A DNA stretch of 34,997 nt, from contig NZ_LKEH01000025.1 of the NCBI RefSeq assembly GCF_001642795.1, positions 134,379 through 169,375 on the forward strand. The letters run 5' to 3'. This document shows, one piece after another, positions 15,627 through 23,301 of this stretch. Source of the DNA: Pseudomonas viridiflava. GTDB taxonomy: Bacteria > Pseudomonadota > Gammaproteobacteria > Pseudomonadales > Pseudomonadaceae. The notes under the pieces were generated by a model, which searched no databases, was not told where the DNA came from, and saw nothing but the letters and a program-made list of their open reading frames with translations. Every line of letters starts with the position of its first letter. Position 1 is the stretch's first letter. A program made the position numbers and the translations under genes.

Positions 15627-16828
15627 CCCAACTTGTCCCAGGCGCCAATGCGCCAGTAGCTGCCGGGCCGTTGACGGTTGATGTCAGCTACTCCCCTCTG
15701 GCGGGCGCGGACATCGATGTGTCTGCGTTCCTGTTGACCAGTTCAGGCAAGGTCCGTGGCGATCAGGACATGTGCTTCTACGGCCAGAAAAGCGTGAACG
15801 GCGGCGCGGTCCAGTTGACGGAAACGTCGGCGGGTCGCGCCGTTTTCACCCTTGACCCCAGCCGTCTGGACGCGGTCATCGAGAAAGTCGCTCTGACCGC
15901 GACCATTTATGAAAACAAGGCCAGCTTCGACAGCGTTTCGCGTCTGGCGTTGACCATCACCGGCGGTATCGAATCGGACATTCCCACCAGTGGCATGAAA
16001 GAAACCGCGCTGATTCTGGGCGAGTTCTATCTGCGGCAGGGGGCCTGGAAATTCCGTTGTGTGGCGCAGGGCTTTGCAGGCGGTCTTGAGCCGCTGGCAA
16101 AAAACTTTGGTGTTGAAGTCGCAGCCCCTCAGGATCAGCCTGCACCTGCACCTGCACCTGCACCTGCACCTGCACCTGCACCTGCACCTGCAGCGCCGCC
16201 GCCCGTCAAGTCGACGGTGAGCCTGAGCAAGATCACGCTGGACAAGACGCGCGCCTCGGTCAGTCTGGAAAAGACCAGTGCCGGGTTTGGCGAGATCCGC
16301 GTCAACCTGAACTGGAACCGTCGCAGCGAGGCCAAGAGCAGCGGCTTCTTCTCGATGAAGAAGAGCAATGCCATCGACCTTGATGTAGGCTGCCTGTTCG
16401 AATTGCAGGACGGCCTCAAAGGTGCCGTTCAGGCGCTGGGCAATTCATTTGGTTCGCTCAACACCGAGCCCTTCATCAAGTTGATGGGTGACGACCGCAC
16501 CGGCTCTGTCAGCGATGGCGAGTGGTTGCACATCAACGGCGCTCATTGGAGCAAGATTCGCCGGATTCTGGTTTACGCGTTCATCTATGAAGGCGCGCCA
16601 AACTGGAAAGAGACCGACGGAGTTGTCACTATCCACGCCCCGGGCCAGCCGCCCATCGAGGTCCGCCTCAATGAAGAAGGTGGTCGTCAGGGCATGTGTG
16701 CGATCGCCTTGCTGGAAAATGACAACGGTGCCGTCAAGGTGACGCGTCGTGTGGATTTCCACAACGGTCACAGCAACATGGACAAGGCCTATGGCTGGGG
16801 CATGCGCTGGGCTGCCGGTTCCAAGTAA
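15623..16828 (+). CDS. terA: TerA-like protein with two TerD domains
   Basis: This 401-residue protein has an N-terminal degenerate TerD domain (about 1-168, with G-E-F-Y-L-R-Q-G-A-W-K-F-R), a flexible linker of nine Pro-Ala pairs (about 173-190), two short V-S-L-[SE]-K stretches (199-203 and 213-217), and a second TerD-like domain (about 205-400). The second domain keeps part of the acidic signature, I-D252-L-D254, and G-D-D-R-T-G with a changed end. Two-domain TerA proteins are usual in Ter operons. The linker is encoded by a hexanucleotide tandem repeat. It is probably a scaffold in the TerB/TerC/TerD assembly; that is inference. Confidence 0.87.
   Translation: MTQLVPGANAPVAAGPLTVDVSYSPLAGADIDVSAFLLTSSGKVRGDQDMCFYGQKSVNGGAVQLTETSAGRAVFTLDPSRLDAVIEKVALTATIYENKASFDSVSRLALTITGGIESDIPTSGMKETALILGEFYLRQGAWKFRCVAQGFAGGLEPLAKNFGVEVAAPQDQPAPAPAPAPAPAPAPAPAAPPPVKSTVSLSKITLDKTRASVSLEKTSAGFGEIRVNLNWNRRSEAKSSGFFSMKKSNAIDLDVGCLFELQDGLKGAVQALGNSFGSLNTEPFIKLMGDDRTGSVSDGEWLHINGAHWSKIRRILVYAFIYEGAPNWKETDGVVTIHAPGQPPIEVRLNEEGGRQGMCAIALLENDNGAVKVTRRVDFHNGHSNMDKAYGWGMRWAAGSK
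16139..16192 (+). repeat. (CCTGCA)9 tandem repeat in terA
   Basis: Nine exact copies of the hexamer CCTGCA encode Pro-Ala nine times. A six-base unit cannot shift the frame, so slippage would change only linker length, not switch the gene off. Confidence 0.95.
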
Positions 16829-16880
16829 ACAACATTCTGATATTTCTGAAGCTGGCCGTGCCGCTTCACAGGAGATGGAC

Positions 16881-17330
16881 ATGCTGGACTGGTTGAAAAC
16901 AAACGCAACAGCGGCTCGTGACAAACTGGCCACCGAAGTCTCGAAATTCAAGAACCGTGAATTCATGGATGCCGTGGTTTCCGGTTGCGCTCTGGTATCT
17001 GCCGCCGATGGCGATATCAGTTCCAGCGAAAAGCAGAAGATGGCGGGCTTCATCCAGAACTCTCAGGAACTGAAAGTTTTCGACATGAAGGACGTTATCC
17101 AGGGCTTTCAGGAAGCGTGCTCCAAGTTTGAATTCGACTTTGAAATCGGTCGCGCCGAAGCGTTGAAAACCATCGGCAAGATCAAGAAGAAAGAAGATGC
17201 CGCCCGTCTGCTGGTGCGTGTCTGCTGTGCCATCGGTGGTGCAGATGGCAGCTTCGACGAGAAAGAGCGGGAAGTCTGCCGCACGATCTGTCGTGAGCTT
17301 GGCCTGAACCCGTCCGATTTCGACCTGTAA
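16881..17330 (+). CDS. terB: TerB tellurite-resistance/stress protein
   Basis: The 149-residue all-helical protein matches TerB: N terminus M-L-D-W-L-K, then two related acidic motifs, S-A-A-D-G-D-I-S (about 40-47) and G-G-A-D-G-S-F-D-E-K-E (about 119-129), which form the metal-binding sites of the family. The ATG at 16881 was preferred over 16875 because AGGAG at 16870-16874 abuts the first and is six bases from the second. TerB is known to associate with the membrane protein TerC, encoded 26 bases downstream. Co-transcription with terA is likely, as no terminator lies in the 52-base gap. Confidence 0.94.
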   Translation: MLDWLKTNATAARDKLATEVSKFKNREFMDAVVSGCALVSAADGDISSSEKQKMAGFIQNSQELKVFDMKDVIQGFQEACSKFEFDFEIGRAEALKTIGKIKKKEDAARLLVRVCCAIGGADGSFDEKEREVCRTICRELGLNPSDFDL

Positions 17331-17356
17331 TTTTTTACCCTAAGGAACGCAGTTAA

Positions 17357-18391
17357 ATGGAAAGCACCTCTCTAGGCTTCCCTCCACTCACGATGGCCGT
17401 GTTCATTGGTCTGGCCATTACGGCCATGGCCATCGACATGTTTTCCCACCGCGGGAACAAGCCGATCACACTTGCTCAGGCCTCTGCCTGGTCGGTTTTC
17501 TGGGTTGCCATTTCGCTGGCGTTTGCCGGTTTTCTGTATGTTCAGCACGGTTCTGAAGTCGCCACGCTGTTCGTCACCGGTTACGCGCTGGAAAAAGTAC
17601 TGAGCGTCGACAACCTGTTCGTGTTCATGGCCCTGTTCACCTGGTTCAAGATTCCGGACGGCCTGCGCCACCGTGTTCTGTACTGGGGCATCATCGGTGC
17701 CATCGTCTTCCGCGGCATCTTCGTCGCCATCGGTACCGGCCTGCTGGCGCTGGGTCCTTGGGTCGAAGTGGTGTTCGCGATCATCGTTGCCTGGACCGCC
17801 ATCATGATGCTGCGTGCCGGTGATGACGATGACGAAGAAATCGACTACTCCCAGCACATGGCTTACCGCTTCGCCAAGAAGCTGTTCCCGGTATGGCCAA
17901 AGCTGCACGGCAGCAACTTCTTCGTTCGCCGCTCGGTGCTGGAGGAAGAGGTCAAGAAGCCTGAGAACGCCGGTATTACCCTGGCTGCCAAAGGTGCCCT
18001 GTTCGCAACGCCGCTGTTCCTGTGTCTGGTCGTGGCTGAAATCTCCGACGTACTGTTCGCGTTCGACTCCGTGCCGGCCATCATCGCCGTCAGCCGTGAG
18101 CCTCTGATCGTGTTCTCGGCGATGCTGTTCGCGATCCTGGGTCTGCGTACCCTGTACTTCGTACTGGAAGCCCTCAAGCGCTACCTGGTGCACCTGGAGA
18201 AAGCAGTTATCGCACTGTTGTTCTTCATCGCCCTGAAGCTGGGTCTGAACGCAACCAACCACATTTTCCATCACGGTTACGAGATCAGTGCCAACGCCAG
18301 CCTGTTGGTTGTCGTGGTTGTTCTGGTCATCGGTATCGTCGCCAGCCTGCTGTTCCCGGGTAAAGAAGAGCCGGCTGAAGAAAAAGCGTAA
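17357..18391 (+). CDS. terC: TerC integral membrane protein
   Basis: The 344-residue protein is a polytopic inner-membrane TerC with about eight or nine hydrophobic segments. Hallmarks are S-V-D-N-L-F-V-F (near 90) and [14 protein letters not shown] (near 230), which place acidic and polar residues inside helices, as in the related LysE-like metal transporters. A cytoplasmic acidic loop D-D-D-D-E-E-I-D follows the middle helices. TerC anchors TerB and TerD-type proteins in the known system and is needed for tellurite resistance; related TerC proteins handle Mn2+. AAGGAA precedes the ATG. The transported ion, if any, is not readable here. Confidence 0.95.
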   Translation: MESTSLGFPPLTMAVFIGLAITAMAIDMFSHRGNKPITLAQASAWSVFWVAISLAFAGFLYVQHGSEVATLFVTGYALEKVLSVDNLFVFMALFTWFKIPDGLRHRVLYWGIIGAIVFRGIFVAIGTGLLALGPWVEVVFAIIVAWTAIMMLRAGDDDDEEIDYSQHMAYRFAKKLFPVWPKLHGSNFFVRRSVLEEEVKKPENAGITLAAKGALFATPLFLCLVVAEISDVLFAFDSVPAIIAVSREPLIVFSAMLFAILGLRTLYFVLEALKRYLVHLEKAVIALLFFIALKLGLNATNHIFHHGYEISANASLLVVVVVLVIGIVASLLFPGKEEPAEEKA

Positions 18392-18420
18392 AAACACTGG
18401 ATATAGGAGATAACCGAATC

Positions 18421-18996
18421 ATGGCTTTGACTCTGCAAAAAGGTGGCAACCTTTCGCTGTCGAAAACCGACCCTACGCTGACCAATGTCCTCATCGGTCT
18501 GGGCTGGGATCCGCGTGCCACTGACGGCCAGGACTTTGACCTGGACGCCAGCGCATTCCTGTTGGGCGCCAATGGCAAGGTCCGCAGTGAAGCTGACTTC
18601 ATTTTCTACAACCAGCTCAAAAGCGCCGACGGTTCGGTCGAGCATACCGGTGACAACCGCACTGGCGCTGGCGACGGCGATGACGAAGTGGTCAAGGTCG
18701 ATCTGGCACGTGTACCTGCCGATGTCGACAAAATCGTGTTTGTCGTGACCATTCATGAAGCCGATGCTCGCAAGCAGAACTTCGGTCAGGTAGGCGGTTC
18801 GTTCATCCGCGTTGTGAATGAAAAGAGCTCTGCCGAAGTCGTTCGCTACGACCTGGCTGAAGATGCGTCGACCGAGACGGCAATGGTTTTCGCCGAACTC
18901 TATCGCAACGCTGGCGAATGGAAATTCCGTGCGATTGGCCAAGGCTACGCAGGTGGCCTCAAGGCCGTCGCCAATTCGTATGGCATGAACTTCTGA
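18421..18996 (+). CDS. terD: TerD calcium-binding stress protein
   Basis: The 191-residue protein is a canonical Ter[16 protein letters not shown], then F-D-L-D-A-S (about 39-44) and the complete calcium motif G77[12 protein letters not shown]89, and the late [12 protein letters not shown]. TerD family members bind Ca2+ at two sites made by these acidic clusters. It is cytoplasmic, with no signal peptide. It is closely similar in sequence and length to TerE just downstream, a tandem duplication typical of Ter operons. The ATG is 29 bases after terC. It contributes to tellurite and general stress resistance by a mechanism not yet known. Confidence 0.95.
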   Translation: MALTLQKGGNLSLSKTDPTLTNVLIGLGWDPRATDGQDFDLDASAFLLGANGKVRSEADFIFYNQLKSADGSVEHTGDNRTGAGDGDDEVVKVDLARVPADVDKIVFVVTIHEADARKQNFGQVGGSFIRVVNEKSSAEVVRYDLAEDASTETAMVFAELYRNAGEWKFRAIGQGYAGGLKAVANSYGMNF

Positions 18997-19032
18997 TTCG
19001 TCCCTCCATTCTTTTAGAAAAGGATCAAGAAC

Positions 19033-19611
19033 ATGGCTGTAAGTCTGAGTAAAGGCGGTAACGTTTCCCTGTCCAAGGAAGCTCCTGGTCTGACAGAAGT
19101 GACCGTGGGCCTGGGCTGGGATCCACGTGTTACCGACGGTACCGAGTTCGACCTGGACGCTTCCATTTTCATCGTCGGTGAAAACGGTAAGGTTCTGGAC
19201 GAAAGCGGCTTCATTTTCTACAACAACAAGAAGTCTGCCGACGGTTCTGTCGAGCACCTGGGCGACAACCGCTCCGGCGCTGGCGAAGGCGACGACGAGT
19301 CTGCTGTAGTCAAACTGACTGGCCTGGCTGCCACTGTGAAGAAGCTGGTGTTCGCCGTGACCATCCACTCGGCTGACGAGCGCAAGCAGAATTTCGGTCA
19401 GGTCCAGAACGCTTACATCCGCGTTCTGAACAAGGCTGACGGCAAGGAAATCGCTCGTTACGACCTGTCGGAAGACGCATCGACCGAAACGGCGATGATC
19501 TTCGGCGAGCTGTATCGCAACGGTGAAGAGTTCAAGTTCAAGGCCATCGGCCAAGGCTTCGCAGGCGGTCTCAAGTCGCTGGCAGAAGCACACGGTGTGT
19601 CGATCGGCTAA
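19033..19611 (+). CDS. terE: TerE (TerD-family) calcium-binding stress protein
   Basis: This 192-residue paralogue of TerD has the same layout: [22 protein letters not shown]77[12 protein letters not shown]89, and the late [10 protein letters not shown]. The calcium ligands are complete. The gene starts 36 bases after terD behind AAAAGGA and is the last of the plus-strand Ter operon, ending 17 bases before a strong terminator. The name TerE is by position and similarity; assignment of individual TerD paralogues as D, E or X is partly convention. Confidence 0.92.
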   Translation: MAVSLSKGGNVSLSKEAPGLTEVTVGLGWDPRVTDGTEFDLDASIFIVGENGKVLDESGFIFYNNKKSADGSVEHLGDNRSGAGEGDDESAVVKLTGLAATVKKLVFAVTIHSADERKQNFGQVQNAYIRVLNKADGKEIARYDLSEDASTETAMIFGELYRNGEEFKFKAIGQGFAGGLKSLAEAHGVSIG

Positions 19612-19627
19612 ACCCGAACATCGCGCC

Positions 19628-19669
19628 CAATAAAAACCCCCGCCAGCGATGGCGGGGGTTTTTTATTGG
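19628..19669. terminator. Bidirectional rho-independent terminator between terE and terF
   Basis: CCAATAAAAACCCCCGCCA, loop GCGA, TGGCGGGGGTTTTTTATTGG is nearly perfectly self-complementary. It has a T run on the plus strand for terE and, through the opposing A run, on the minus strand for terF, which converges on it. Confidence 0.95.
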
Positions 19670-19683
19670 CGCGCTGTCAGGTG

Positions 19684-20925
19684 TTACAGAATCCCCGCGC
19701 CCTTGGCTGCCTTGAGCCAGTCCGGGAATTCTTCCATCAGCAAGTCGTACAGCTTTTCTTCCGGCACTTCGTCCAGTCGGTCCAGGGCGAAGAAGTTGCA
19801 GTTGTCGACCACTCGACCGTCCATGTCGTCCAGCTTCTCCAGAATCCCGTAGCCGCGTCCGCCAAGGCCCACGAACTGCCAGAAGATCGGCAGTCTGGCG
19901 GCTTCGACCATCAGTTTGCTGATCTCGCGATCCTGATGCACGCCACCGTCACTGATGAACAGAATATAGATAGGTGTCTTGTCACCCGACTGCTTGTAGT
20001 AGTCGATGACCTTGCGCATTGCCTTGGGCTCATCGTTGACGCGAGCGCCCAGTTCCCAATTCTTCCAACCGCCGTGATCGGTCTTGATGAAGTCCTTGAA
20101 GTTGGCCAGCGTGACGGCCGACAGCTGCTGGGGTTTGGCACCGAACGCCCAGCAGTCCAGCGCGCCGTCGTCATCGAAGTGCACGGCGAGGGGGATCAAC
20201 CGGTCTACCACTTCCTGAACGTGTCCACGGGTGTACTGAGGGTTCATGGAACCCGATGCATCCAGCACCAGACCGACTCGCGCCCTGGTGTCGGTCAGGT
20301 TGGCTTTTTCCAGGCTGACCTGCGCTTTTTTGGCAAGGCTCACGAGTTGAGGTGCCGCTGCGGCGATCTTCTTTTCCAAAGAAATTTTCGCGGGTGCGGC
20401 GGGGGCCGGTGCAGGTGCTTCAGCAACCTCGCCTCCGAAATGCACCACCAGCGCGTCGAGCCCGGCGTTGTAGCCCTGCAGGTTCGAGGCGATGCGCCAC
20501 TCGCCGTTCTTGCGGTAGATGTCCGCAACCATGATCGCCTTCTCGGCGGCAAAGGTCGCACCGGAAAATTCGCAGCGGGCGACCTCGGTGCCGTTTTCCC
20601 TGATACTGAACTGACTGGCCTGAATGTCGCTCATGACGCCCGCGCCATCGATGGAGGCGGTAAACACCAGACGGTCGATGGAGGCGGGCAGGCTGGACAG
20701 TGCGAGCTGGAAGTCGCCGCCATTCATCTGCTTGACGCTGCTGCAGGGGCTGGCCGGCTGATTGAAGAAAATCATGTAGCGGTCATCCGACAGCTTGCCG
20801 TGGGCATCGACCCCGAAACACACGTAGTCGATGACATGGGCGGACTTGATCGCGATGGACAGCGTGAGGTCGGTGCCTTGAATCAGTGTGGAAAGAGGGA
20901 TGCGTTGACCTTGTGAGATAAGCAT
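19684..20925 (-). CDS. terF: TerF-like protein: TerD domain plus von Willebrand A domain
   Basis: The 413-residue protein has a degenerate TerD domain (about 1-165, keeping N-G-E-W-R-I-A but lacking the calcium motif), a Pro/Ala linker, three short stretches I-S-L-E-K (181-185), V-S-L-A-K (195-199) and V-S-L-E-K (203-207), and a vWA domain (about 215-400). The metal-ion-dependent adhesion site is present: D222-A-S-G-S-M and a later F-I-S-D-G-G. vWA domains mediate protein contacts through a bound divalent ion. The ATG at 20925 follows AAGGAAG; the longer frame to 21063 runs into the upstream gene. It converges on terE and lies 53 bases after the GYF-AIM24 gene. Confidence 0.9.
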   Translation of the reverse strand: MLISQGQRIPLSTLIQGTDLTLSIAIKSAHVIDYVCFGVDAHGKLSDDRYMIFFNQPASPCSSVKQMNGGDFQLALSSLPASIDRLVFTASIDGAGVMSDIQASQFSIRENGTEVARCEFSGATFAAEKAIMVADIYRKNGEWRIASNLQGYNAGLDALVVHFGGEVAEAPAPAPAAPAKISLEKKIAAAAPQLVSLAKKAQVSLEKANLTDTRARVGLVLDASGSMNPQYTRGHVQEVVDRLIPLAVHFDDDGALDCWAFGAKPQQLSAVTLANFKDFIKTDHGGWKNWELGARVNDEPKAMRKVIDYYKQSGDKTPIYILFISDGGVHQDREISKLMVEAARLPIFWQFVGLGGRGYGILEKLDDMDGRVVDNCNFFALDRLDEVPEEKLYDLLMEEFPDWLKAAKGAGIL

Positions 20926-20978
20926 GTTTCTTCCTTGGCGATGAGGGCGCCCATGCGCCCTTGATGACAGGTTCGACG

Positions 20979-22067
20979 TTATCGTTCGCTTCTGCCCACG
21001 CCCGCAGGCCCGGCTGCCAGCATGCGCCCGGCCAGACGCGAGAACGGCAGGCTTTGCAGCCACACGGTGCCGGGGCCGGTGAGTCTGGCGAAGAACATGC
21101 CTTCGCCGCCGAACAGCATCGACTTGATGCCGCCGCCCACCATGCGGATGTCGTAATCGACCGTCTGGGTCATGGCCGCCAGGCAGCCGGTGTCCACATC
21201 CAGTCCTTCGCCGGCCGCCAGTTCGATCTTGCGCACGGTGCCACCCATGTGCACGAATACCCAGCCGTCGCCCTCAAGCTTTTGCAGCACAAAACCTTCG
21301 CCGCCAAACAGGCCGGTGAGGATTTTCTTCTGGAACTGGATGCCGATGGAGACACCCTTTGCACCTGCCAGAAAGCTGTCTTTCTGGCAAATCAGCTTGC
21401 CGCCGAAGTCGCCCAGGTTCAGCGGCAGAATGGTGCCGGGGTAGGGCGCGGCGAACGCGACGCGACCCTTGCCGGAGCCTTGTTGCGAGAAGACCGTGGT
21501 GAACAGGCTTTCGCCGGTCAGCATGCGTTTCCCTGCACCGAACAGCGACCCCAGCAGCCCCGATGACTGGTTGCTGCCGTCGCCAAAGATGGTTTCCATC
21601 TGCACGTCGCAGGTCTTGTACATCAGTGCCCCGGCCTCGGCGACAGCGCTTTCCCCGCGATCGAGTTCCAGTTCGACGAACTGGGTTTCCGTGCCGTACA
21701 GCTTGAAGTCCACGCCATCGGTTGCGCTCCCCGAGCCGTAACCGCCCGAGGCATTCGGATCGGGGGTGAAGGACGGACGCTTCAGCGGCGCTCCACCCTG
21801 TGACGGTGCCGCGACGCTGGAGGGCGTTGCCTGTGCAGGCAGCGCCGAAGGCTTTGGCTGGATCATGTCCGGTGTCGGGTCGGGGAACGGCGTGACACCA
21901 TCCTTCTTCATGGCGCGTACTTCGGCGACCTGATAGATGGGCTTCCAGTCCGCCATGCCTGGTTTCCAGCACCAGGCGCCGGGCGATTCGCGAGCGATGA
22001 GTCGTGCGGCCGCTGAATCCAGCGGGCCGAGTTGCTTGCCCGCGTTCATGACATACCAGTCTTCCAA
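20979..22067 (-). CDS. GYF domain-AIM24/TIGR00266 family protein
   Basis: The 362-residue protein has an N-terminal GYF_2-like domain (about 1-50; E-D-W-Y-V-x-N-x-G-K-Q-L-G-P-L, later W-x-P), a Pro/Ser-rich linker (about 60-115), and a C-terminal AIM24 beta domain (about 120-345) with repeated G-G-E-G segments (F-G-G-E-G-F-V-L-Q-K and F-G-G-E-G-M-F-F-A-R). AIM24 proteins recur near TerD genes; their function is unknown. The start is a TTG at 22067 after GGAAGGAG; an ATG at 22049 would cut the GYF tryptophan off, so TTG is preferred. It is 53 bases upstream of terF and 53 bases after nadC on the same strand, with no terminator in either gap. Confidence 0.82.
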   Translation of the reverse strand: MEDWYVMNAGKQLGPLDSAAARLIARESPGAWCWKPGMADWKPIYQVAEVRAMKKDGVTPFPDPTPDMIQPKPSALPAQATPSSVAAPSQGGAPLKRPSFTPDPNASGGYGSGSATDGVDFKLYGTETQFVELELDRGESAVAEAGALMYKTCDVQMETIFGDGSNQSSGLLGSLFGAGKRMLTGESLFTTVFSQQGSGKGRVAFAAPYPGTILPLNLGDFGGKLICQKDSFLAGAKGVSIGIQFQKKILTGLFGGEGFVLQKLEGDGWVFVHMGGTVRKIELAAGEGLDVDTGCLAAMTQTVDYDIRMVGGGIKSMLFGGEGMFFARLTGPGTVWLQSLPFSRLAGRMLAAGPAGVGRSER

Positions 22068-22120
22068 GGCGTTTGCTCCTTCCGGCCTGATGAGTGATGA
22101 GAAGTCGTCAGCGCAGGTTG

Positions 22121-22969
22121 TCAGATGCTCAGTCGCATGGACAGGTCTACGGCTTTTACATCCTTGGTCATCGCGCCGATGGAAATGTAGTCGACCCCGG
22201 TCTCGGCAATGACCCGCAGCGTATCGTCGTTGATACCGCCGCTGGCTTCGAGTTTGGCGCGGCCAGCGTTCAGCCGGACTGCTTCGCGCATGTCCTCCAG
22301 ACTTAGTTCGTCGAGCATGATGATGTCCGCTCCGGCATCCAGTGCCTGCCTGAGTTCGGCCAGGCTTTCCACCTCGACTTCCACCGGCTTGCCGGGAGCA
22401 ATTTTGTGGGCGGCTTCAATGGACTGGGCGATGCCGCCACAGGCTGCGATGTGGTTTTCCTTGATCAGGAACGCATCGTACAGACCGATGCGGTGGTTGT
22501 GGCAGCCGCCACAGGTGACTGCATATTTTTGCGCCAGACGCAGGCCGGGCAGGGTCTTGCGCGTATCGAGCAGCTTGACCTGGGTGCCCGATACCATGTC
22601 GGCAAAGTACTGCGCCCGGGTAGCGACGCCTGACAACAGTTGCAGAAAATTAAGCGCACTGCGCTCGCCGGTCAGCAGCGAGCGGGCCGGGCCTTCCAGA
22701 TGAAACAGTGCCTGATCGGGGCTGACGCGGTCGCCGTCGCTGACCTGCCAATGCACGGCCACGCGAGGGTCCAGTTGACGGAAGACCGCATCGACCCAGG
22801 CAGTTCCGGCAATGACGGCAGCATCACGCGAGATGATCGTGGCCTTGGCCAGTCGCTCTGCCGGGATCAGTTGGGCGGTGATGTCGCCGCTGCCGACGTC
22901 CTCAAGCAATGCGCGACGCACATTGGCTTCGATTTCGGCGGTCAGGGCGGCAAGGCGTAAATTCGGCAT
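22121..22969 (-). CDS. nadC: Nicotinate-nucleotide pyrophosphorylase (quinolinate PRTase)
   Basis: The 282-residue enzyme converts quinolinate and PRPP to nicotinate mononucleotide, CO2 and PPi in de novo NAD synthesis. Family motifs are E-D-V-G-S-G-D-I-T near the N terminus, [26 protein letters not shown] and I-M-L-D-E, and the phosphate-binding end E-A-S-G-G-I-N ... I-S-I-G-A-M-T. The ATG at 22969 follows TGGAG; an in-frame GTG at 22981 is less likely. In P. aeruginosa nadC lies next to pilA, so here it marks the far border of the inserted region. A TATACT -10-like hexamer lies upstream (complement of 22997-23002). Confidence 0.96.
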   Translation of the reverse strand: MPNLRLAALTAEIEANVRRALLEDVGSGDITAQLIPAERLAKATIISRDAAVIAGTAWVDAVFRQLDPRVAVHWQVSDGDRVSPDQALFHLEGPARSLLTGERSALNFLQLLSGVATRAQYFADMVSGTQVKLLDTRKTLPGLRLAQKYAVTCGGCHNHRIGLYDAFLIKENHIAACGGIAQSIEAAHKIAPGKPVEVEVESLAELRQALDAGADIIMLDELSLEDMREAVRLNAGRAKLEASGGINDDTLRVIAETGVDYISIGAMTKDVKAVDLSMRLSI

Positions 22970-23301
22970 AGCGGGCTCCACTCACAAAGTCGAACGAGTA
23001 TAAGCCACGGCTCTCGTGTAACCCACCCGTGCCAGGCGCGATGTCTGCCTGTCGAGACATGCTGTTGGTCGGTTTTGTAAAAAGCTTTGCGATGTAACGC
23101 AAAACACGCGGTCTACCCACGCATAGCGGTTCAGGTGCTTCGCCCTTTCGTGGGCGAAAGAGACTGCTGGCGTTGAATACAGGTTTGAAACATAATTCGA
23201 CCAGTATTTGACGTCAGAGGTTTGACGTGGCGCCTTGCCATGGGAATCTTTTCCAGATCAAGGTCTGTGCGAGGTTCAGGTCGTTTCCTGTAGAGGGTGT
23301 A
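22970..23301. promoter_or_regulatory. Divergent intergenic region nadC / DUF1631 gene
   Basis: The 332-base gap holds no convincing gene. For nadC (minus) a TATACT -10-like hexamer is the complement of 22997-23002, with no good -35. For the plus-strand gene, TTGACG (23222-23227) and AATCTT (23245-23250) are separated by 17 bases, a weak sigma-70 candidate; a second TTTGACG lies 14 bases upstream of it. A hairpin TTCGCCC/GGGCGAA (23139-23158) has no T run. All promoter calls here are tentative. Confidence 0.35.

Noticed and set aside
16139..16192. CRISPR-like repeat array
   Set aside because: The hexamers are directly contiguous without spacers and lie inside the terA coding frame. No cas genes or other arrays were seen in the window.
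23139..23158. Terminator in the nadC/DUF1631 gap
   Set aside because: The TTCGCCC/GGGCGAA hairpin has no T run on either strand and lies upstream of both divergent genes.
5552..23301. Integrative element with att sites flanking the Ter block
   Set aside because: I looked by eye for a second copy of the tRNA-Thr 3' end near 22070-23300 and for an integrase gene and found neither.
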